From CAZSMC01 sp964607755 (lineage in GTDB: Bacteria; Zhuqueibacterota; Zhuqueibacteria; Residuimicrobiales; Krinioviventaceae), in contig CAZSMC010000016.1 of assembly GCA_964607755.1 (NCBI GenBank), forward strand, positions 6,549 to 70,548: a DNA stretch of 64,000 nt, given 5' to 3'. The notes beneath the pieces are model-generated. The model was not told the DNA's origin, made no database searches, and saw nothing but the letters and a program-made list of their open reading frames with translations. The position numbers and the translations under genes were made by a program. This document shows, in pieces, positions 63,740-64,000 of the stretch (position 1 is its first letter; the number at the start of each line of letters is the position of its first letter).

Positions 63740-63960
63740 TTATTATTTTGAATTATAATCTATTGAAGACAATTTCTCTGCATTTCTTTTCCACCGAACT
63801 TCTGCTAATGGTTCTGAATATGTTTTCATAGTCAACGGTGTCTTAAAAGAATCTTCTTTCCGTTATATTCGTTCTGTTCATTGTTATGCATTTTTTTAAT
63901 TGATTCATTGTCAGTCTCAATGGATAACAAAATCTTTTAAAAATTAAGGAGTCAATCTAA

Positions 63961-64000
63961 TGAAAAGAGTATTGCTATCAGTTACTTTTGTTTTGCTCAT
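63961..64000 (+). CDS. Start of a secreted or membrane protein gene (partial)
   Basis: An ATG with AAGGAG at correct spacing opens MKRVLLSVTFVLL, which looks like a signal peptide. The gene runs off the right edge, so the product is unknown. Because it shares a control box with the sugar-acid operon, an outer-membrane receptor, binding protein or secreted enzyme for the same substrate is likely. Confidence 0.65.

Larger units (their letters stand above)
63373..63960. other. Divergent control region of the sugar-acid operon
   Basis: 588 very AT-rich bases with no gene. It holds two promoters facing away from each other, each followed by the same 19-bp box (separate entries). Leaders are about 128 bases for the leftward operon and about 235 bases for the rightward gene, long enough for further control. 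No riboswitch was recognised. Confidence 0.7.

Overview
The window reads as a piece of chromosome from an uncultured FCB-group bacterium, most like Calditrichota or candidate phylum KSB1 (inference). The reasons are several C-terminal type IX secretion (T9SS) sorting domains of the 'NYPNPFN ... G.Y' type, two PorV/PorQ-like outer-membrane proteins, an MCE/Mla lipid-transport cassette, a DUF4416 protein and a TonB receptor locus without SusD. I saw no rRNA, tRNA, CRISPR array or intact transposase gene.

Layout. Bases 1-510 hold the start of a leftward gene for a 5'-nucleotidase-like lipoprotein. It is interrupted by one in-frame TGA exactly where relatives carry the second Cys of a Cys-Gly-Cys motif, and a SECIS-like hairpin follows, so it is a candidate selenoprotein. 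Bases 658-18558 are a long leftward run: a PorV-OmpA-AMIN fusion, a beta-propeller T9SS cargo, a small barrel, phosphotransbutyrylase and butyrate kinase, apt, acylphosphatase, asnS, gpsA, purM, DUF4416, xylA, glutamate dehydrogenase, an S4 protein and MlaD/F/E. A rightward gingipain-type C25 protease follows (18945-21920).

Bases 21987-45541 form one large leftward carbohydrate locus: LacI regulator, a tandemly duplicated carbohydrate-binding T9SS protein, a TonB receptor, two very large secreted proteins, PorV, a secreted (alpha/alpha)6 hydrolase-like protein, a sugar ABC importer (binding protein and two permeases, no ATPase), a six-hairpin lipoprotein, a GH130 enzyme and a Gfo/Idh/MocA oxidoreductase. 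The likely logic is surface binding and cleavage by T9SS-anchored proteins, TonB uptake, periplasmic trimming, ABC import and cytoplasmic phosphorolysis. The substrate is not certain; GH130 favours a beta-mannoside.

Bases 46052-52441 carry PutA and a GH106 alpha-L-rhamnosidase and look more GC-rich than their surroundings. After a Tat-exported Gfo/Idh oxidoreductase (53021-54403) comes a repeat-rich spacer containing a MITE-like element, palindromes and an eight-box mirrored TAAGGT array. It is followed by a DUF6883/DUF4926 pair, a probably 5'-truncated NTF2-like gene, a G-rich structured terminator and a HEAT-like orphan. The right end (57753-63372) is a sugar-acid operon: split transketolase, GntP permease, gluconate-5-dehydrogenase-like SDR, FAH-family hydrolase and an IclR regulator. 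It diverges from a secreted-protein gene that begins at 63961. Both divergent promoters have near-consensus -35/-10 boxes followed by the same 19-bp operator-like box, so the two units are probably co-regulated.
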